A stretch of 64,000 nucleotides of DNA from Prevotella communis (GCF_022024115.1 NZ_CP091792.1:2790001-2854000), one strand, 5' to 3'. Shown: positions 49,897 to 59,784, counted from the first letter of the stretch. The notes: generated by a model not told the origin, from the letters alone. Numbers and translations are program-made.

Positions 49897-51606
49897 TTAC
49901 TTTACCTGTACACCAACAGCGTTGAAGGTACCAGCTGCAGTCTGAATCAGGATGCGACCATCCTTAGCCACCTTGCGGGCCACAACCTTCTTAGCGTCCT
50001 TCACCTCGCTGATGCCATCGGGATCCTCAGGAGCATCGGTAGAAGCGTAGATCATGATTGCATCAAGACCTGTGGTATCATTACCACCAGCCTTCAGAGT
50101 GATATTAGTTGCCTCTGTGATCTCAAACAAGTCAGACTCGACCTCTGAGAAGTTTACGAGGGTTGATGTGAGATAAATCTCATTCTCTACGCCCTCACCC
50201 TTAGTCAGAGTTACGGTATAACCAAGAGCTGATGTTGCATCGAAGATCACGGCACGAACTTTATATGAACCGGGCTGCAATGTGCAGAGATTCACATCCT
50301 CAGCAAAATAAGCTGATTTACCCATAGAAGAACGCACTACGGCATTATTACTACCGCAAAGCGTAGCACCTGTGAGGTCCTCACCTTCTGAGAGGAATGC
50401 GACACCTGAGAAGGCGGTCTTGTTGTAGTTGACAACAAACGTTGTATCACCTTCGCCATTCTTCAAATCAAACGACTCTACGAATTCTGAACCTCTTGTT
50501 CCGTGAGTATAAGCATTGCCATCGGCATCAGTCAGCCAGAAAGGATATTTTACTTTAACGGTTGAACCAGTAGTACCTTCTGTCTTTCCTACAAGTTCTT
50601 TAAGAGTGACCTCTTTCTCCTCATCTACAAATTTTGCTACAACATTATAGTTGCGAGGAAGCTTTTCCTGACCTTCCTCAATAGTAATAGCAGTCATCAA
50701 GGTATTACCAATCTTGAAGGTCACATCGCCTTCAACCTGAACCTCAAATTTATGACTGGCCAGACCAGAACCCATAGGAATAGAGTCTTTCAATCCTGTA
50801 ACAGTAGACACCAAGCCTTCTGGAGCAAGAGCGCAACCGTCCATAGCCTGAATATAAGTATTATTTTTTGAAGAACGTAAAGCGCTAAATGTAATAACAT
50901 CGCCTACTTTACAATCGGGGATGACCAGCATTTGATTGTTGTTATTAAAACAAATGCGGTCTTTATATGAACCATTATTATACTCACCTACATAGAACGA
51001 TTTATTGCCAAACTTAAACAGCAAATCTTCAGTCATAGGCAGGGCTGTACCATCTGGGAGCATGATCTCTTCGTAGTTACGGGAAGGAACATACCAGCGA
51101 TTCTTGCTACCAACAGGCTGATACTTTGTCGCATCACCTTCGGTATTGGCATTACCCTCTTCCATAATTTGAGTACAAGATTTTTCGTCAATTACAAACG
51201 TCCATGACATTTTGCGCTCAGAACCACGAGTCTTGAAGTTCAGCTTGTAACCACCTTCTGCAGCAAGCTCAGCACCATCAACCTTCACAGATGTAATTGT
51301 CAAGGTATATTCTGTGCCTGGCTCCAAGCCGTAATCATCAGCAAAGTCAATAGTGATACCACTTGCGAGAGTACCCTCTGCATCAAAATCATTCTCAGGA
51401 CCGAAATTACCTGCAATGAAGAGAGTTGACGCTGTAGGATCCTCAACTCCTGTAACATCAGGGAATGTCACAGTAATCTTACCTGTTGTGGGATTCAGCT
51501 TAGCACCATCCTTGATGCTAAACTTGATGTCGCCCAACACTACCTGAGCCATAGCGCTCATGCAGCAGAAAAATGCCATAAAGGCAAGCGTAGAAATTTT
51601 TCTCAT
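49897..51606 (-). CDS. Secreted beta-rich protein of unknown function
   Basis: Not recognised as a named family. The 569-residue protein has a signal peptide (about 1-20), an Ig-like domain at 25-130 resembling SbsA/Big-type repeats (TGKITVTFPDVTGVEDPTAS, YGLEPGTEYTLTITS), a middle beta region and a C-terminal region ending in GGNDTTGLDAIMIYA. It closes with a secretion-type tail (KDGRILIQTAAGTFNAVGV). No catalytic residues stand out. Position between a PL4 and a PL11 lyase suggests carbohydrate binding or display. It has its own promoter and terminator. Confidence 0.65.
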   Translation of the reverse strand: MRKISTLAFMAFFCCMSAMAQVVLGDIKFSIKDGAKLNPTTGKITVTFPDVTGVEDPTASTLFIAGNFGPENDFDAEGTLASGITIDFADDYGLEPGTEYTLTITSVKVDGAELAAEGGYKLNFKTRGSERKMSWTFVIDEKSCTQIMEEGNANTEGDATKYQPVGSKNRWYVPSRNYEEIMLPDGTALPMTEDLLFKFGNKSFYVGEYNNGSYKDRICFNNNNQMLVIPDCKVGDVITFSALRSSKNNTYIQAMDGCALAPEGLVSTVTGLKDSIPMGSGLASHKFEVQVEGDVTFKIGNTLMTAITIEEGQEKLPRNYNVVAKFVDEEKEVTLKELVGKTEGTTGSTVKVKYPFWLTDADGNAYTHGTRGSEFVESFDLKNGEGDTTFVVNYNKTAFSGVAFLSEGEDLTGATLCGSNNAVVRSSMGKSAYFAEDVNLCTLQPGSYKVRAVIFDATSALGYTVTLTKGEGVENEIYLTSTLVNFSEVESDLFEITEATNITLKAGGNDTTGLDAIMIYASTDAPEDPDGISEVKDAKKVVARKVAKDGRILIQTAAGTFNAVGVQVK

Positions 51607-51681
51607 TAGTACTTATGTTTAGTTAGATATATATCCGTAGTTTGGTAGAATCCACAGTGTGCGTACACCACAGAAGCGTTG

Positions 51682-51689
51682 CAAAGGTA
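51682..51689 (-). promoter_or_regulatory. -7 box of the 569-residue protein gene
   Basis: TACCTTTG on the minus strand, about 75 bases before the ATG. No TTTG box at the usual spacing, so activation by a regulator is possible. Confidence 0.55.
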
Positions 51690-51774
51690 CATAAATTTCC
51701 ATTAGCTTATTATAAAACAGTTCAAATTTTAAAAGATTTAACATTCTGCAATCTCAACTTTATTATAAAAGGTG

Positions 51775-51782
51775 TACCTTTG
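51775..51782 (+). promoter_or_regulatory. -7 box of the plus-strand PL11 gene
   Basis: TACCTTTG followed by CAAA, 45 bases before the ATG at 51828. It is divergent from the -7 box at 51682-51689. No canonical -33 box is seen. Confidence 0.55.
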
Positions 51783-51827
51783 CAAATAAATGAGACAGGA
51801 ATACTACATTAAAAACTAACGATAAAT

Positions 51828-54245
51828 ATGAAAAGAATCAAACTACAAACATTGACCCTATTGTCTTTGACGGCACTTAGCATCCAGGCACAACACACGC
51901 CTGCGAGCCAGATGGAGAAATTGGATCGCGGCCTCACGGTCATCCCATCGACTAACACAAAACATTTTATCTCGTGGCGTATGCTGGGCACTGACAATGA
52001 GGACGATATCCGTTTCGACATCCTGCGCAATGGCATTGCCATCGCCAAGGATGTCTATACAACTTGCTACGAGACAACGGGTGGCAACGCCAGTTCTGAA
52101 TACCGGGTGGTGACGAAAGTGAACGGCGAGGCTGTTGACACTTCCAATATCGTGAAGCCCTGGGCCAAGAACTATCTGCCACTGACGTTAGACCATCCCG
52201 CAACAGGAGCCTTAGGCGGTACTTACTCGCCCAACGACTGTTCGGTGGGCGATGTCGATGGCGACGGGCAGTATGAGATATTTGTGAAATGGGACCCCAG
52301 CAACTCAAAAGATAACTCCCAGGGCGGCAAGACGGATAATGTCTATATCGACTGCTACAAGCTGGACGGTACCAAACTGTGGCGCATTGACTTGGGGGTA
52401 AATATCCGAGCCGGTGCCCACTACACGCAGTTCCAGGTATATGACTACGACGGCGACGGCAAGGCGGAGCTGATGTGCAAGACGGCACCCGGATCAAAAG
52501 ACGGTAAAGGGCTTTACGTGAATCAGGCGGCTACCGACGAGAAGATAAAGGCGGCATCAAACACAAAAGACTGGCGCAACAGCGATGGCCGCATTGACGG
52601 CGGACAGGAATATCTGACCGTGTTCAACGGCCTTACAGGAGAAGCCATCCACACCATTGCCTACTACCCTACCCGCAATGCGAAAGCCGAACTGAGCGAG
52701 GCCACGGGCTCGTTCAACTGGGATGACCGTTCGGGCAAGACTGATAAGGCCAGCTATGGCAACCGCGGCGAACGCTACCTCGCCGCCACAGCCTATCTCG
52801 ACGGACCCGACAGCAATCCTTCCGGCATCTTCTGCCGTGGCTACTATACCTACGCCTATGTCTGGGCAGTGGATTTCGATGGTACTCAGCTGAAGACACG
52901 CTGGCTCCACATGAGCGACACAAAGACGCAGTACAAGGTGATGGATGCCAGTGGCACCACAAAGACGTATACTGGAAAGACGTGTTTCTCCGGACTGGGA
53001 CGCTACACAATGTACGCCAACGGCAACCACAACATGTCGGTTGCTGATGTCGACGGCGACGGAAAGGATGAGATTATCTGGGGTTCGGCAGCATGTGATG
53101 ACGACGGAAAGATGCTCTATGCGGTAGGTTTCGGTCATGGCGATGCAATCCATCTGGCCGACCTCGACCCGGACCGTCCTGGTTTGGAACTGTTTGATGT
53201 ACATGAGGAGAAAGGTACGTATGCCTGGGATATGCACGATGCTGCTACCGGAGAGATTATATGGAAGGGCGGACAGAGCGGACAGGATAATGGACGCGGC
53301 TGCGCTGCTGACATCGTAGCAGATAAGAGAGGACAGGAATTCTGGTCGGCTTATGGCGGATTTGACAGCAGTGCACGCATCCAGAACCCATTTAATGCCA
53401 TCACAGGAACACAGGTGGGCACCAGCAAGCCGTCAATGAACTTCCGTATCTACTGGGATGGCGACTTGCAGGACGAACTGCTTGACGGTGTGACTATCTC
53501 GAAATATGGTGGTTCTACACTGGGCGTCGGTTCCACACCGATTGGCAATATCGGCAGTCCGTCATCATGCAACGGCACAAAGGCGACACCGTGCCTGTCG
53601 GCAGATATCTTCGGCGACTGGCGTGAGGAGGTTATCCTATGGAGCACTACCGACAATGCCACACTGAACATCTACAGCACTGTCACTACCAGCAACTATC
53701 GCATGCCTACCCTGATGCACGACCATACTTACCGTATGGGCATCTGCTGGCAGAACACGGCCTACAACCAGCCGCCTCACCTGGGCTACTACCTGCCTGA
53801 TGCCATGCAGCCACTGTTCCTGGAGAAAGAGTTTACCGTCAACATGGGTGAGGAATTTGAATTTAACATCAAGACCCGCTACGTCAAGTCGGTGACGCTG
53901 AAGACCAGCACCCTGCCTGATGGTACCAAGAAATCATACCTTCTGCCCGATGGCATGACGCGCTCTTTCGACTCCAACAGCAAGATATACACGCTGAAGG
54001 GTGTCGCAGACCAGGCTGGCGACTATGAGATTGCCATAGGCTTAACGCAACTGGGCGGTGGCAGCGTAGCCGATACGATTACGATTCACTCGGTAAATAC
54101 CACTGGTATAGAGATGGTGAACAACGAGCCTGTATCCAACGATTTGTATTACGACCTGCAGGGACGACAGCAAAAAGCCCTAAAGCCAGGCATCAACATT
54201 ATCCGCCAAGGCAATAGGGCTAAAAAGATTTTCGTTAAACCGTAA
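51828..54245 (+). CDS. PL11 rhamnogalacturonan lyase
   Basis: The 805-residue protein has a signal peptide (1-21, ending LSIQA), the PL11 eight-bladed propeller with calcium-binding repeats YSPNDCSVGDVDGDGQYEIF, YDYDGDGKAELMCKTAPGS and SVADVDGDGKDEIIWGS, the ADIFGDWREEVILW motif and YNQPPHLGYYL. A C-terminal domain then leads to a tail (YDLQGRQQKALKPGINII ... KKIFVKP). It is single-copy on the plus strand and divergent from the rest of the locus. It is closer to canonical secreted PL11 than the repeat-fused paralogue at 38561-43141. Confidence 0.93.
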   Translation: MKRIKLQTLTLLSLTALSIQAQHTPASQMEKLDRGLTVIPSTNTKHFISWRMLGTDNEDDIRFDILRNGIAIAKDVYTTCYETTGGNASSEYRVVTKVNGEAVDTSNIVKPWAKNYLPLTLDHPATGALGGTYSPNDCSVGDVDGDGQYEIFVKWDPSNSKDNSQGGKTDNVYIDCYKLDGTKLWRIDLGVNIRAGAHYTQFQVYDYDGDGKAELMCKTAPGSKDGKGLYVNQAATDEKIKAASNTKDWRNSDGRIDGGQEYLTVFNGLTGEAIHTIAYYPTRNAKAELSEATGSFNWDDRSGKTDKASYGNRGERYLAATAYLDGPDSNPSGIFCRGYYTYAYVWAVDFDGTQLKTRWLHMSDTKTQYKVMDASGTTKTYTGKTCFSGLGRYTMYANGNHNMSVADVDGDGKDEIIWGSAACDDDGKMLYAVGFGHGDAIHLADLDPDRPGLELFDVHEEKGTYAWDMHDAATGEIIWKGGQSGQDNGRGCAADIVADKRGQEFWSAYGGFDSSARIQNPFNAITGTQVGTSKPSMNFRIYWDGDLQDELLDGVTISKYGGSTLGVGSTPIGNIGSPSSCNGTKATPCLSADIFGDWREEVILWSTTDNATLNIYSTVTTSNYRMPTLMHDHTYRMGICWQNTAYNQPPHLGYYLPDAMQPLFLEKEFTVNMGEEFEFNIKTRYVKSVTLKTSTLPDGTKKSYLLPDGMTRSFDSNSKIYTLKGVADQAGDYEIAIGLTQLGGGSVADTITIHSVNTTGIEMVNNEPVSNDLYYDLQGRQQKALKPGINIIRQGNRAKKIFVKP

Positions 54246-54265
54246 ACGTTTTAATTCGAACAGAC

Positions 54266-57118
54266 TTATTTCGAATGCATCAACCGACCGTCGCTGGTAA
54301 CCCCGGCGGCGGTCATTCGTATGCGGGTCTCCTTACCGTTATTATAGAATGTGGCAGTGAAACGTCCTTGTTCATCGGTCACGGCATTGGGATTCCAGTA
54401 GAGGGTGCGACGATAGTCTACTGGCTTCTCATCGAGCGCGCGATTGCTATAGTCGGGCTGATAGAAATCCTCAGCCATATTGAAGCCCCTGAATACAATA
54501 TGACGGTCACGGAACGATGGTTGCACGCCATCATTGGGAATTGTTTCCATCTCCACCGTAGCGTCAGCCAACAGGCTGCTGACTACCATTGTGGAGTCTT
54601 CCGTACGGGGTTCGTAGTCAGAGAACACACGAATATTCTGCAGGCGCTTCAACTTCAGTTTCTTATAGAGCGACTGTGAGGTGCGATTAGCACGGAAGAT
54701 ACCGGCCTTCTCTGCATCTGAAGCACCATTCGTAACAGGGGAATAGTTACGATAATAAGTTGAACCGTCAATACGTCCATCAACATTGAACTTCACATAG
54801 CGGTTCATATTTCCATACAGATACTTACATACCTGTACAGGGAACTGGCGCATATCCAGTTTACCGAATGAAAGTCCGCGATCGGTAACCTCATTGTAAA
54901 GTTCATAGGCATCCATCACGAAGGCAGGCTTTTTCCAGTCAATAGCCCTGCGGCCACGGCGACGACCTTTCACATTAATATTCTGCAACTGATGCACATC
55001 ATTCTCCATAGAGAATTCTGACACAGTATCAATTAGCATCTCGTCAGTATATTCCGGCTGGTGCTTCTCGTAATAGGTATAGTCATGAGTGTACATGGGG
55101 AAGAACAACTCACGCTTCACATAGAAATCGGGGAAGGCATCCTCGTCCAGGACCTTCGAATCCTTTCTGGCCATCATACTCTTCTTGATAGAGTCGTTCT
55201 CCTTATAGGCTTTCATATTCAGATAAGCACTGCCATAGAATGGGGGCACGTCAAAAAGGAAATGTCCTCCCTCTGTCTTCTGCACACCGCCAACAAAGAC
55301 ACCACCAACAGAAAGTTCAGCCTCTATCAGCACCTCATGCCGCAGATTGCCATGATTCACGCCCAGGTGATCATTGGCATTACCGATAGAACCATATTCA
55401 AAAGTCGAAGCTGACGTCCAGGTATCTTCCATGTCGGGAATCTCGTCCGTAGATGACAACAGGGCATCTTCGCTATCAGTATTATCCCCAAAAGGATCAA
55501 CGGGGTCTTGTTCTTCTGCAGCCTTACGTCCCAGCACACCTACGCCATCCTGCCAGTTGAGTATTTCGTCGGGTTCAACTTCATTCAAGCTTAGCATCTT
55601 ATAGACATAGCCTTCTATCGTCATACCTTTTTCCGGCTGATAGCGCATCTGACGAGCCGTATCACTCAGTTCCGCCCAGTTATACTTACGCCAGCCCTGT
55701 ACCATCATCAGCAGATCCAGATGGCGGCGGTGCAGAGCATCATCACTCTCAAAATAATGGGCAGGGTAAGCTATAAAACCTTTCAGCTCACTGGAAAGGA
55801 GCAGGTCGGTCATAATATTACCGTCATTATAGGTTGGCTCGTCCGTATTGGTATCAAAGATGGAAAGTGAGAATACCGTGGGTTCTGTCGTTGCAGCCAA
55901 CTGCACAGGGATATCTACCTTCTCATAAGGCTGATAGGTATGGGTGGGATCGATCTCTGCTGTGACGATATTTCCATCATTCTCATGACGATTAACAAAG
56001 AACAGGCGGTCTGCCAGAATCTGACCGTTGCTGTCAAAGATGGTCAGGTCATTCACGCCAGTAGACAAGGAATCGATGGGAAGAGTGATTCTGGTTGTAC
56101 TAGTTAAACTAGTTGAACTAGTCGTACTAGTAAACCCTGTGATACCTGTAAAATACTTCAGCTTTCCCCTGCACAGCACAGAAAGGCCATACTCACACTC
56201 AGGAAGCAGCTGACGCATATGAATCGTGACCTGATTATCCTCCAGTTGTATGGCAACGCCCTCCTTTTCAGCCTTTGGCAGACTGAAGCTATATTCTTTG
56301 TCATGGAAGGTAAAACGGGCCTTAAGGCGCTTGTCTGACGGCGTCACCGTAAAGGAGCCACGTCCCATATACTCCGTCTTGATTTCCATATCCGGCATAC
56401 CATCGGCACTAAGTGTACCCGTGATATTGGCTGCCTCTCCATGCTGGTTGACGGCTTCGAAAGCCACACGGTTTTCCACGCCCTGTATCAGATGGCCACC
56501 CTCGGGGTAGAATGTTACAATCAGGTCTTCCTTCTTCTGCTTAGGAATACGGGTCTTAGGACGCTGGTACATACTGCGCACATCATAGTCGCCAGCCTCC
56601 TCTGGTTTACTGTATATAGGAAACACACGCGAATAGAGGCCGTCCCATACACGGAAATAGTCGGCAGCCATCTGCTTATTATAGAACGACCAGGTCTCAT
56701 CCCTACGATAACGATGATGACGCACATTGAAATTGAGCATCCAGCGGGTATAGGCGCGTAACTCATAATAACCAGAATAGAGCGAGTCACGCAACGTGAA
56801 CTGTCCGCAGGTATACCCCTGAGAGTTGATGATAATATTCTGACGCTCCACAACCAATCCGTCGGGCGACAACAGTTCCACATACAAAATACGGCTCATA
56901 TCGGTGGGCTGCAGATTATCAGCCCTCACGACATAAGCCTTATACCATAGTGTGTCACCAACGAAATAGCACTGGTTATCCGTATGGACAAACACCTTTT
57001 CCTGTATCTGCGAAACCGACGAATGTTCTAATGCCTGACGGATATCATCAATACCACCTGCATACGACCTGACAGCCGTCAAAGAAAGCAATAGGATAGA
57101 GAGTAGTAATTTAGTCAT
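54266..57118 (-). CDS. MG2-domain (macroglobulin-like) outer-envelope protein
   Basis: A 950-residue protein from the ATG at 57118 (MTKLLLSILLLSLTAVRSYA signal peptide; an ATG three codons earlier at 57127 is possible). The N-terminal half has MG-type beta domains: KVFVHTDNQCYFVGDTLWYKAYV near residue 45, RILYVELLSPDGLVVERQ, YSGYYELRAYTRWMLN. A plug-like or carboxypeptidase-regulatory region may occur in the middle. The end (NGKETRIRMTAAGVTSDGRL) resembles the closing domain of large Bacteroidota MG2 proteins often placed near TonB-dependent systems. Function unknown. It ends convergently 20 bases from PL11. Confidence 0.75.
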   Translation of the reverse strand: MTKLLLSILLLSLTAVRSYAGGIDDIRQALEHSSVSQIQEKVFVHTDNQCYFVGDTLWYKAYVVRADNLQPTDMSRILYVELLSPDGLVVERQNIIINSQGYTCGQFTLRDSLYSGYYELRAYTRWMLNFNVRHHRYRRDETWSFYNKQMAADYFRVWDGLYSRVFPIYSKPEEAGDYDVRSMYQRPKTRIPKQKKEDLIVTFYPEGGHLIQGVENRVAFEAVNQHGEAANITGTLSADGMPDMEIKTEYMGRGSFTVTPSDKRLKARFTFHDKEYSFSLPKAEKEGVAIQLEDNQVTIHMRQLLPECEYGLSVLCRGKLKYFTGITGFTSTTSSTSLTSTTRITLPIDSLSTGVNDLTIFDSNGQILADRLFFVNRHENDGNIVTAEIDPTHTYQPYEKVDIPVQLAATTEPTVFSLSIFDTNTDEPTYNDGNIMTDLLLSSELKGFIAYPAHYFESDDALHRRHLDLLMMVQGWRKYNWAELSDTARQMRYQPEKGMTIEGYVYKMLSLNEVEPDEILNWQDGVGVLGRKAAEEQDPVDPFGDNTDSEDALLSSTDEIPDMEDTWTSASTFEYGSIGNANDHLGVNHGNLRHEVLIEAELSVGGVFVGGVQKTEGGHFLFDVPPFYGSAYLNMKAYKENDSIKKSMMARKDSKVLDEDAFPDFYVKRELFFPMYTHDYTYYEKHQPEYTDEMLIDTVSEFSMENDVHQLQNINVKGRRRGRRAIDWKKPAFVMDAYELYNEVTDRGLSFGKLDMRQFPVQVCKYLYGNMNRYVKFNVDGRIDGSTYYRNYSPVTNGASDAEKAGIFRANRTSQSLYKKLKLKRLQNIRVFSDYEPRTEDSTMVVSSLLADATVEMETIPNDGVQPSFRDRHIVFRGFNMAEDFYQPDYSNRALDEKPVDYRRTLYWNPNAVTDEQGRFTATFYNNGKETRIRMTAAGVTSDGRLMHSK

Positions 57119-57145
57119 TGTGCACATCTTTTATATGAATGACGA

Positions 57146-57175
57146 AAAAAGGCCAGTTTCGTTTAACCAGCCTTT
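57146..57175 (-). terminator. Probable terminator of dnaA
   Basis: An outer stem AAAAGGC/GCC-TTTT with an imperfect inner part, followed on the minus strand by a T-run (TTTTTTCG). Weaker than the other terminators in the window. Confidence 0.5.
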
Positions 57176-57182
57176 TCAATTT

Positions 57183-58592
57183 TTATGATTTTAATTTAAA
57201 GGAATGTTCAATGCTATTCAACTCTTCCACGAAAGCCTTGTCCAACTTCATGCGCTGCTCGATAGCTGAGCAACTGTGAATCACTGTAGAGTGATCACGG
57301 CCACCAATCAGCTGACCGATACGTGATGCTGGCATCTTCGTGTATTTCTGAGCCAGATACATTGATACCTGACGCACCTGCACATAATCGCGCTTCCGAC
57401 TCTTACTGAGCACATGCTGCTGAGAGACGCCAAAGTGCTGACATACCTTTTCCAGGATATCATCAATGGTAAGGGGATGATTGTCCACCTTCACGGCACG
57501 CTTGATAACGCGCTCAGCCAGGTGCATGTCAATATTAGAGTTATAGACAATACTGTAGGCCATCAGGGAATTGAGCACACCCTCCAGGTCACGTACAGAA
57601 CCGTTGGCTGTCTGGGCAACAAACTGGATCACCTCCATAGGAATCTTCAAGCCATCACGACGGCACTTTGAATTCAGAATATCCACACAAAGCTGCACGT
57701 TAGGTTTCTCAAGCTCTGCAATCAGACCACAAGAGAAGCGGGTGAGCAGACGGTCCTTCACGCCAACCAAGTCCACAGGGGGACGGTCACTTGCCAGAAT
57801 AATCTGCTTGCCAAGGCGGAACAGATGATCGAAGATGTGGAAGAAGGTATCCAAAGTCTTGGGAGAATTAACCCATTCCTGAATATCATCAACAATCAGC
57901 ACGTCAATGGTCTGATAGAAGTTAATGAAATCATTCGTGGTATTCTGACGCACAGAGTCCGTGAACTGTACCTGGAACAGACGGGCAGAGACATAAAGCA
58001 CACGCTTCTGCGGATACATACGCTTGCACTGCACACCAATGGCATTGATCAGATGGGTCTTACCGCAACCGGAAGGACCATAGATAAAGAATGGGTTGAA
58101 GGTCGACTTACCCGGATGCTCTGCGATAGACAGACCTACCGTGCGTGGCAGTTTATTGGAGTTTCCCTCAATATAATTATCAAACGTCTTCTTGGGATCC
58201 AGCTGAGGATTCAAGTTCTGGGGCACGGCTGCATCAAGAACCGTAGGCGACTTATTGCCACGTGTTGTTGGACGGGGTGCCTCGATATCACTGGGTGCAT
58301 CACTCTCCCACTCCTGATTCTTCTTATTCTCCTTGTCGGTAACCAAACGGTACTTCAGACGCACATTAGCCTTGAAACTATTCTGAAGTGCCCACGCCAT
58401 CAGACGCACGTAGTACTGCTCCAAGTATTCGTAGATATACGGACTTGGAACCTGCACCAATACGGTCTTCTCTTCCTCGTCGTAAGACTCGAAGACGATT
58501 GGCTCGAACCACGTTTTAAAGATCTGCTTCGTGACGTTCTGGCTGATGAGATGCAGGCAGTTGTCCCAAAGCGCCTTATGACTATTTTGCAT
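57183..58592 (-). CDS. dnaA: DnaA, chromosomal replication initiator
   Basis: AAA+ initiator that binds oriC. The 469-residue protein has domain I (1-85, LWDNCLHLISQNVTKQIFKTWF), a short linker (86-130), Walker A GPSGCGKT at 172-179, Walker B around VLIVDDIQEW near 235, sensor LASDRPP, and the C-terminal DNA-binding domain with GGRDHSTVIHSCSAI near 438. The start is well supported by the leader and promoter. No DnaA box cluster (TTATCCACA type) was seen in the flanking non-coding DNA, so oriC is probably elsewhere. Confidence 0.97.
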   Translation of the reverse strand: MQNSHKALWDNCLHLISQNVTKQIFKTWFEPIVFESYDEEEKTVLVQVPSPYIYEYLEQYYVRLMAWALQNSFKANVRLKYRLVTDKENKKNQEWESDAPSDIEAPRPTTRGNKSPTVLDAAVPQNLNPQLDPKKTFDNYIEGNSNKLPRTVGLSIAEHPGKSTFNPFFIYGPSGCGKTHLINAIGVQCKRMYPQKRVLYVSARLFQVQFTDSVRQNTTNDFINFYQTIDVLIVDDIQEWVNSPKTLDTFFHIFDHLFRLGKQIILASDRPPVDLVGVKDRLLTRFSCGLIAELEKPNVQLCVDILNSKCRRDGLKIPMEVIQFVAQTANGSVRDLEGVLNSLMAYSIVYNSNIDMHLAERVIKRAVKVDNHPLTIDDILEKVCQHFGVSQQHVLSKSRKRDYVQVRQVSMYLAQKYTKMPASRIGQLIGGRDHSTVIHSCSAIEQRMKLDKAFVEELNSIEHSFKLKS

Positions 58593-58667
58593 CTAGGCGT
58601 TATTATTTTTTAGTTGTTTACTATTAAATTCGCTATTCCTTAATGGCAAGATTATGACTTGCGAGTG

Positions 58668-58699
58668 CAAAGTTCGCAAAAAAAATCGAAACCTGCAAA
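58668..58699 (-). promoter_or_regulatory. Promoter of dnaA
   Basis: Minus strand TTTG (58699-58696), 20 bases, GAACTTTG (58675-58668): one mismatch in the -7 box. Leader of about 70 bases. Confidence 0.55.
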
Positions 58700-58830
58700 T
58701 AGTTAAAAAACAGATAATGTGTGTACAAATAACGTAACTAGCTATATTTAGGGTAATTATAGTGTTTCACGCTTTTTCGTCAAGAAAAGGCCTTGTGGGA
58801 TATAAAGTACCTATTTTTCAATTAGTTACA

Positions 58831-58866
58831 AAATAGCAAATGGGCGTTTCCGCCCATTTTACTATT
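58831..58866 (-). terminator. Terminator of the mlaD unit
   Basis: Core stem AAATGGGCG (58838-58846) with CGCCCATTT (58851-58859) and a 4-base loop, extended by AAATAG/CTATTT on the flanks. The minus-strand exit reads TTTGCTATTTTG. It lies about 20 bases after the mlaD stop. Confidence 0.75.
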
Positions 58867-58881
58867 TAGACAAAATTAAAT

Positions 58882-59784
58882 TTACCTGTCTTTTCTGCCA
58901 AAAATAGAGAAGTGTACATAGCGTTTTGGATGCAGTCTCATATCCATCAGCAATGAATCAGCACTACGCATCGTAGCATTCATGTTGTTATAGAGACCCG
59001 GATCACGCATCAGCAATCCAAGTGTACCTTCATTACTGTTCAACTTAGCCGTGGTCTGCTCCAGGTTACCCACAGCACGGTCTACCTTCTGCATCGTGGC
59101 TCCAAAATCCATCTCATTCAACTGACGGGTCACGCCCTCTGTATTTGTAAGCACACCATCCACCTTTGCCAGCATCTGGGGCATCTGATGGTTCAACTGT
59201 GAAGACAACTGGTTCAGTTCATTGGTAGTAGAACCAAGATTTGTCGTAATCTGATCCACGTTATGGACAGAACGCGTGATTGCAGAATCATGCAACAAAG
59301 TATTCAGTGCGGCTAGAATAGAATCCAACTTGGGCAACATGACTTCTACCTGAGGTATCATATCTGCAGCCTTATCCATCAATCCACTGGCCATACCACC
59401 ATCAATGGTATCACCTTTTTGCACCAAGTCAATAGGATTGGGGCCGAACTTCAGTTCCAATTTCACATTTCCAAGCAGGTCACTTGAGATTTCTGCTTTA
59501 GTGCCTCTCGGCAACATCAGGTTCTTGTCGAGCCCCATAACAGCAACGATATTGTTTGGCTGAGAATAGTCGTACAGGACTTTTTCCACCACGCCAACTT
59601 TATAACCATTAGCATAGACGGGACTAGAGGCCGACAAGCCACTAATATCAGAGAAACGTACATAATACTTATCTGCAGAAGAGAATATATTGAGTCCCTT
59701 CAAAAACTGCATGCCAGCAAACAGAATGACAATACCTACGATAGCAGCCAATGCTATTTTTACCTCATTTGTCAAAAATTTCAT
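58882..59784 (-). CDS. MlaD/MCE-family lipid-transport protein
   Basis: The 300-residue protein has one N-terminal membrane segment (about 9-26) and an MCE domain at about 38-115 (YYVRFSDISGLSASSPVYANGYKVGVVEKV, read in two parts). A helical tail with repeated Gln/Asn and leucine heptads (residues 150-270) could form the tube-like assembly seen in MCE proteins. It is the membrane-anchored, substrate-binding part of a phospholipid transporter; its permease and ATPase are not adjacent. It follows the amidase by 23 bases, a pairing common in Bacteroidota. Confidence 0.87.
   Translation of the reverse strand: MKFLTNEVKIALAAIVGIVILFAGMQFLKGLNIFSSADKYYVRFSDISGLSASSPVYANGYKVGVVEKVLYDYSQPNNIVAVMGLDKNLMLPRGTKAEISSDLLGNVKLELKFGPNPIDLVQKGDTIDGGMASGLMDKAADMIPQVEVMLPKLDSILAALNTLLHDSAITRSVHNVDQITTNLGSTTNELNQLSSQLNHQMPQMLAKVDGVLTNTEGVTRQLNEMDFGATMQKVDRAVGNLEQTTAKLNSNEGTLGLLMRDPGLYNNMNATMRSADSLLMDMRLHPKRYVHFSIFGRKDR

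Noticed and set aside
57183-58880. Chromosome origin next to dnaA
   Set aside because: No cluster of TTATCCACA-type DnaA boxes and no AT-rich unwinding repeat in the 289 bases upstream or the gap downstream.
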